Below, one piece after another: positions 60,242 through 64,000 of a DNA stretch of 64,000 nt. Position 1 is the first letter of the stretch. Every line of letters starts with the position of its first letter. Under the pieces are notes generated by a model that was not told the origin of the DNA, searched no databases, and worked only from the letters and a program-made list of their open reading frames with translations. The stretch comes from Heligmosomoides polygyrus polygyrus. Taxonomy: Eukaryota; Nematoda; Chromadorea; Rhabditida; Heligmosomidae. Where the stretch lies: positions 70,094,969 to 70,158,968 of the forward strand of contig OX377205.1 in NCBI GenBank assembly GCA_947396885.1. The letters run 5' to 3'. The translations under genes were made by a program, and so were the position numbers.

Positions 60242-62137
60242 AGAGGACAGGAAAACATGAGTGCTCCATATATTGTATGTTTTTCGTTCCTACCATAATT
60301 TAAATAAGAATACCAAGTGCACCCCTCCCCTTCTCAATCAGACTTGCACCAAAGCGAGACCTACAACCCCTGCAGCGAAATAATTAATAAGCAAAGGCTT
60401 CAAGCTGATGGTGAACACTCTGATGACTGAAACCTGAGGTTGTCCTCGATAGAAATGTGAAGCGATAGGCATGGAGGAATGCTCGGTATGGAATGTTATC
60501 TTATTGATGTGGCACAGTACAGCAGCGCAAGAGAGCTAAGAGGGATAAGCCTTGCTAAGCAGTAAGGCAGAGGAGATGTCGACAATCTCGTGAGAATCGC
60601 GGTTGATCGTCAGCAGGACTACGTATAAAACTCCACAAGTCCGCAAAACCCACCGTTGATTTCCCTGGTACTTCTTTTTCTTTTCAGGGCTGTTTGGTCG
60701 ACGCTCATTTCCAGCAAAATATTCTGCGATAAAGTAGGTAAACCTGTTACAATAAAATACCGTTCACGAAAATTACGATCGAATACTCGTAGTCAAAACG
60801 AACAGTGATGAAGGTGTAGGGTGTGGAGATTTCATAGCCATCGAAGTAGCACGCGCAGTAGTGGTGTTAATTGATCGACTCCAAGGCTGATTTAGCACCA
60901 GTAAGCGGTACGGTGTACTCTGGGATGTAGAAAACGTGCTCCATTGCTCCATTGAAGAATGAAGACATCGCCACCAAAAAAGCAGGACGATATGGACGCT
61001 GCGGCTTCGATTTGCAGCGATAGAGGTCAGACGTTGGGTGAAACCTCAAACTTGCGTTCATGTGGGCGAGAATCCTGGAAACCCCGCAACACTGCCGCAG
61101 GACCTAAAGGAATGGGAATGAGCGAATGGATAGTAGTTTGGGTTTGACAACAGTTCGACGCCAACGTGGATCCCATCCGCCCCGAGTGTGCACGAGTACA
61201 GCGGACAGGTTATGATTGTTTACACTTGCGTGACTGACATAATGTGTCGAGAGCTACGGACTGGCGAATGCGACTTCGTTTTTATTTTTTTAAAGCAGAA
61301 TTCCTTATAAATACATGAAAAATACACGATAATGGGCTTCAAGTGGTTCACTTCTTATAGTGGGTGGAATCTTAGTTGGTAGTGGCCGCTCTTAAACGGT
61401 TTCCCTACATTATATCAACTGCAACATATAGAAAACAGCAAATTGCATAATCCTGGTTGTAAGATAGACCCTGTTTAAAAGTTCCTAGTCGGGAAGGAAA
61501 ACCTAAAAAACCGTTTCCGGTGCGAATTTTGTAAGAGCGGACTCCCTTACTACATCTGCATCATGAACGGATCATCCTTCAGCAGATAAAACTTATAATC
61601 TCAGTGAAATAAAAAATTGCTAAGACGTTCAGGCAACCTTTTAGGCACAGCGAATCTACTTTACATCCTAGTAGGATTAATCATTTGAAAACGTCCCGAC
61701 CTAGCTCTTAAATGTTATATATTCTCACATTTTTATGTTATTTATTTTGCCTTCTTAAGTGCAGTTGTTTTCTACGGAAGGAGTGAGTTCAACATATTCG
61801 AGTACAGAACGCATTCAGTTCTTATGCGATTGTTTAAGAGCGTCCACCAGCTATTAGGAGTGGACCACTAAGTGATCATACTCTTTCGTAAGAAGGAAAT
61901 TTTTCATTTTCATAAGTGGTGGTTCTACTTACCATCAGTGCAGCGCAAGGGTAGAACGGGCCTCTCCGTGCAGCACAACATGCCGTATTCGGATGACTTA
62001 CGTGTTGACTCGCTCTTCCGGAGTGACTTAACACCAAAAATTATTGATTGAAAAAGAGAAAACGAATGTGCAGTTGTGGACCTACGTGCCATCACCGTCG
62101 TTACATCGCTGGTAATGAACTCACCTAAAGCTGGCTT
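60242..62137. other. Unassigned sequence
   Basis: About 1.9 kb with no supported gene, tandem array or terminal repeats. Open frames do not exceed about 65 codons. Confidence 0.5.
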
Positions 62138-62304
62138 GTGAACCGAAGACCAAACCGCCCCTAATCAATCTGGCCGTGCAAATGGCAGACACTCAGTGCT
62201 TGCTTTGTGGCAAACGGAGGGTCCTATGCCTATGCCACGCCCTCGCCGGACGTCCGCCGTTTGCACGGTCAGATTGATTAAGTGCGGTTTGGTCTGCGGT
62301 TCAC
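62138..62304. mobile_element. Fold-back element with about 50-bp inverted arms
   Basis: The left arm from gtgaaccgaagaccaaaccg through taatcaatct and ccgtgcaaatggc, and the reverse complement of the right arm (62256-62304), agree at about 43 of 49 positions. The central spacer is 68 bases. It is probably a small MITE or fold-back transposon; no clear TSD was found. Confidence 0.78.
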
Positions 62305-62389
62305 CCGATGGATTGTCTGAGCAGCCGTGTCTGGTTGCTCCATCAAACTAGTAGAATTTGGTTCTTCTTCCAAAGCTAAAGTAAAAACT

Positions 62390-62889
62390 AAAGCAAAATA
62401 GTTTGCAAATGCTTCAGTCTTTCGAACATCAGCTGCGAATATAAAGGACCCCACTGTTTAAGAATGGATAGACCCGCCTGTGCCTTCAGCTTACACCGAA
62501 CAAGAGAGAACATTACGTTTCTATTGTATGTTCTGTTCTGCTTTTCTTTGTAGGCTGTCTGTAACGTCTTCAAATGATGATCTAATTCTTTATATAACTT
62601 CTTGTATTGTGGGTGTAGAGAAGGATTTTCTAAAGAGCTAAACAGACGTAATTTTGTGCCATAAGATTGGAATTTTGTTTCAGATAGCGCCTTAGAGGAA
62701 TTTTTTAATATGGCACAATCTAGATAAACTAGAATAAACGACATGGCAGAATCGTCTATATAAATCGTCAGTAATCGTTTGGCGAGATGGGAAAACTGCC
62801 CACCAATCTATAGAATTGGAATAGACCTTTAGACCGAACTGGTCAGCTTTATAGAAATTTGGCTGAGGTAAAATTCTTTGATTCACCAA
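62390..62889 (-). pseudogene. LINE fragment, endonuclease-RT linker
   Basis: The minus-strand frames give NFYKADQFGLKVYSNSIDWW and TDDLYRRFCHVVYSSLSRL, then after a shift GTKLRLFSSLENPS and KKLYKELDHHLKTLQTAYKE, and CKLKAQAGLSIL. The pattern xxADxxxIxxxxxxIDWxxxF...W..F...L is the connector between endonuclease and RT in CR1/Jockey-type LINEs. It stops near 62390. At least one frameshift. Confidence 0.6.
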
Positions 62890-63610
62890 CGGGATATTAA
62901 CTGAAAAAACCCACTATATGTATTGTGATAAGATGATGAAAAAAGAGAAGGGCAAAAATGTTTTTTATTAATGGTTTCAACTCAATTTAATTCAATTCAA
63001 TTTGTTACGAGCAACTTGGCGTTACCGAAACTTAAACATCTTTTTGCAACATAACGAAAAAAGATAAGACATTTAATTGTGACTCAAAACCTTAAAACAA
63101 CAATCTCGCTAGTCCTTTACGAGAGAATGTTTTTCAGCTCCTTTGAAAGTTTCAAAACACTCAAGAGTAGGGCTGATATTGGTCTTCAGTGCTAGGTGCA
63201 TTGATCGGGCCATTACTGCAAAGCCATGCTTCCTCGGCTCAGGTCTTGGTCTTGGATGCAGTACAGGGCGTTTCTCTAGCCTTTGAGGGAATCAAAATAC
63301 GAATGAGTTTATAATGAATTGTCAAGAGAGTGTTCCAAAAACAGAGCAAGCATCAATCAATTTCCTTCGGGAAGACAGTGAGTATTAGGGGGGGGGTGGG
63401 CAAAAGTAATGAAACACCCCATGCCGTGTCCATATATCTCATGGCTGGAGTCTTGTTTCGTGCTTATCGTATTTATATGTTTGTATGCTACTTACTGAAG
63501 GCCACCTGAGATTCCCTTCCGCCCTTTCCAGAAGCATGCCAAAACCCCAGACTGTCTCACGCCGAAACCCCGGTCTGACGAGTCGACCTGTGTCGCACAA
63601 ATCTCGCCCA
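62890..63610. other. Unassigned sequence
   Basis: No gene recognised. A nine-G run lies at 63388-63396. Confidence 0.4.
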
Positions 63611-63614
63611 ATTT

Positions 63615-64000
63615 CCAACCCCGAGCAGCCTGGGCTCAATATGCACGCAATCTCTAAAAAAATGTATGCAACTTCTAAACGAATATTCAGTACAATGGAA
63701 CCTCACAGTAAATCTGAACAAATGCTCTGTATTTCACATAGGAAAAGTGTCTTGTAATGAATACTGTATAAACGGAGTCATACTTACGAAATCTGAAATC
63801 GCCAAAGACCTGGGTGTTTTGATGGATACAAATCTAAGGTTTTCAGAGCATATCAACTACACTGTAAAAAAAGCTTATGCAGCGCTTTTTTCTCTTCTTC
63901 GTAATGTTCATGTTAAAGATCCAACACTACTCGTTCGTCTGTTCAAAACCTACGTTTTGCCACATCTTGATTACAACTCTCCAGTATGGAATACCTGCGC
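63615..64000 (+). pseudogene. LINE reverse transcriptase C-terminal part, running off the window
   Basis: The frame reads CTQSLKKCMQLLNEYSVQW, NLTVNLNKCSVFHIGK, VILTKSEIAKDLGVLMDTNL, then YAALFSLLRNVHVK and LLVRLFKTYVLPHLDYNSPV to the right edge. This is the region after RT motif C (W..xLxxNxxKC...LGVxxDxxLxFxxHI) and the start of the conserved C-terminal block of CR1/Jockey-type LINEs. The frame is open for about 125 codons to the edge. Its 5' limit near 63615 suggests truncation inside RT. Same group as, but not the same copy as, the LINE at 25878-28273. Confidence 0.72.

Overview
The window is eukaryotic, repeat-dense and gene-poor. The best guess is a nematode, probably a clade V strongylid or hookworm-like worm. 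This is inferred from RTE-type LINEs, a BEL/Pao gag fragment, several mariner families, a tRNA-derived SINE, many long G/C homopolymers, and a few isolated exon candidates with TTTCAG- or TTGCAG-type 3' splice sites and introns of 56-70 nt. Nothing looks bacterial: no operons and no Shine-Dalgarno spacing. No rRNA, bona fide tRNA or CRISPR array was seen.

Layout. 0.87-3.79 kb: 5'-truncated RTE-A LINE (+) between perfect 17-bp target-site duplications (TSDs). 4.15-5.25 kb: dispersed repeat 'S'. 5.5-6.3 kb: mariner remnant. 6.78-8.04 kb: mariner with terminal inverted repeats (TIRs). 8.64-10.89 kb: RTE-A (-) eroded by internal deletions. 11.86-14.99 kb: full-length RTE-A (-) with an uninterrupted 1013-codon ORF. 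15.04-16.09 kb: two Harbinger-like MITEs. 16.3-16.6 kb: exon candidates with an SH2-like segment. 17.4 kb: another MITE. 18.0 kb: SINE. 19.6-20.9 kb: inverted pair of a dispersed repeat. 23.24-24.45 kb: mariner. 24.49-29.17 kb: RTE-A (+) split by a CR1/Jockey-type LINE. 30.3-30.65 kb: two phase-matched host exon candidates. 31.3 kb: SINE. 32.1-33.4 kb: composite satellite. 36.96-42.16 kb: second LINE family, RTE-B (+), split by a 1.9-kb insertion carrying a BEL/Pao gag remnant. 42.17 kb: mariner fragment at the RTE-B edge. 45.1-50.65 kb: decayed Ty3/Gypsy-like element (-), itself hit by a mariner, with an intact 427-codon ORF downstream of integrase. 53.2 kb: MITE. 55.3-55.8 kb: repeat S (-). 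56.24 kb: host exon candidate. 56.80-60.21 kb: RTE-B (-) between 29-bp TSDs. 62.1 kb: fold-back element. 62.4-64.0 kb: two LINE fragments, the second running off the window.

The recoverable story is one of layered insertion. TSDs and TIRs give relative ages: the CR1-type LINE is younger than its RTE-A host; the gag-bearing insert is younger than RTE-B; one mariner landed in the TA of an RTE-B TSD; another sits where the Gypsy reverse transcriptase should be. The items most worth following are the intact 427-codon ORF beside a ruined pol, the RTE-A copy with an open ORF but two substituted endonuclease active-site residues, a template-switch palindrome inside RTE-A, and the few splice-bounded host exons.
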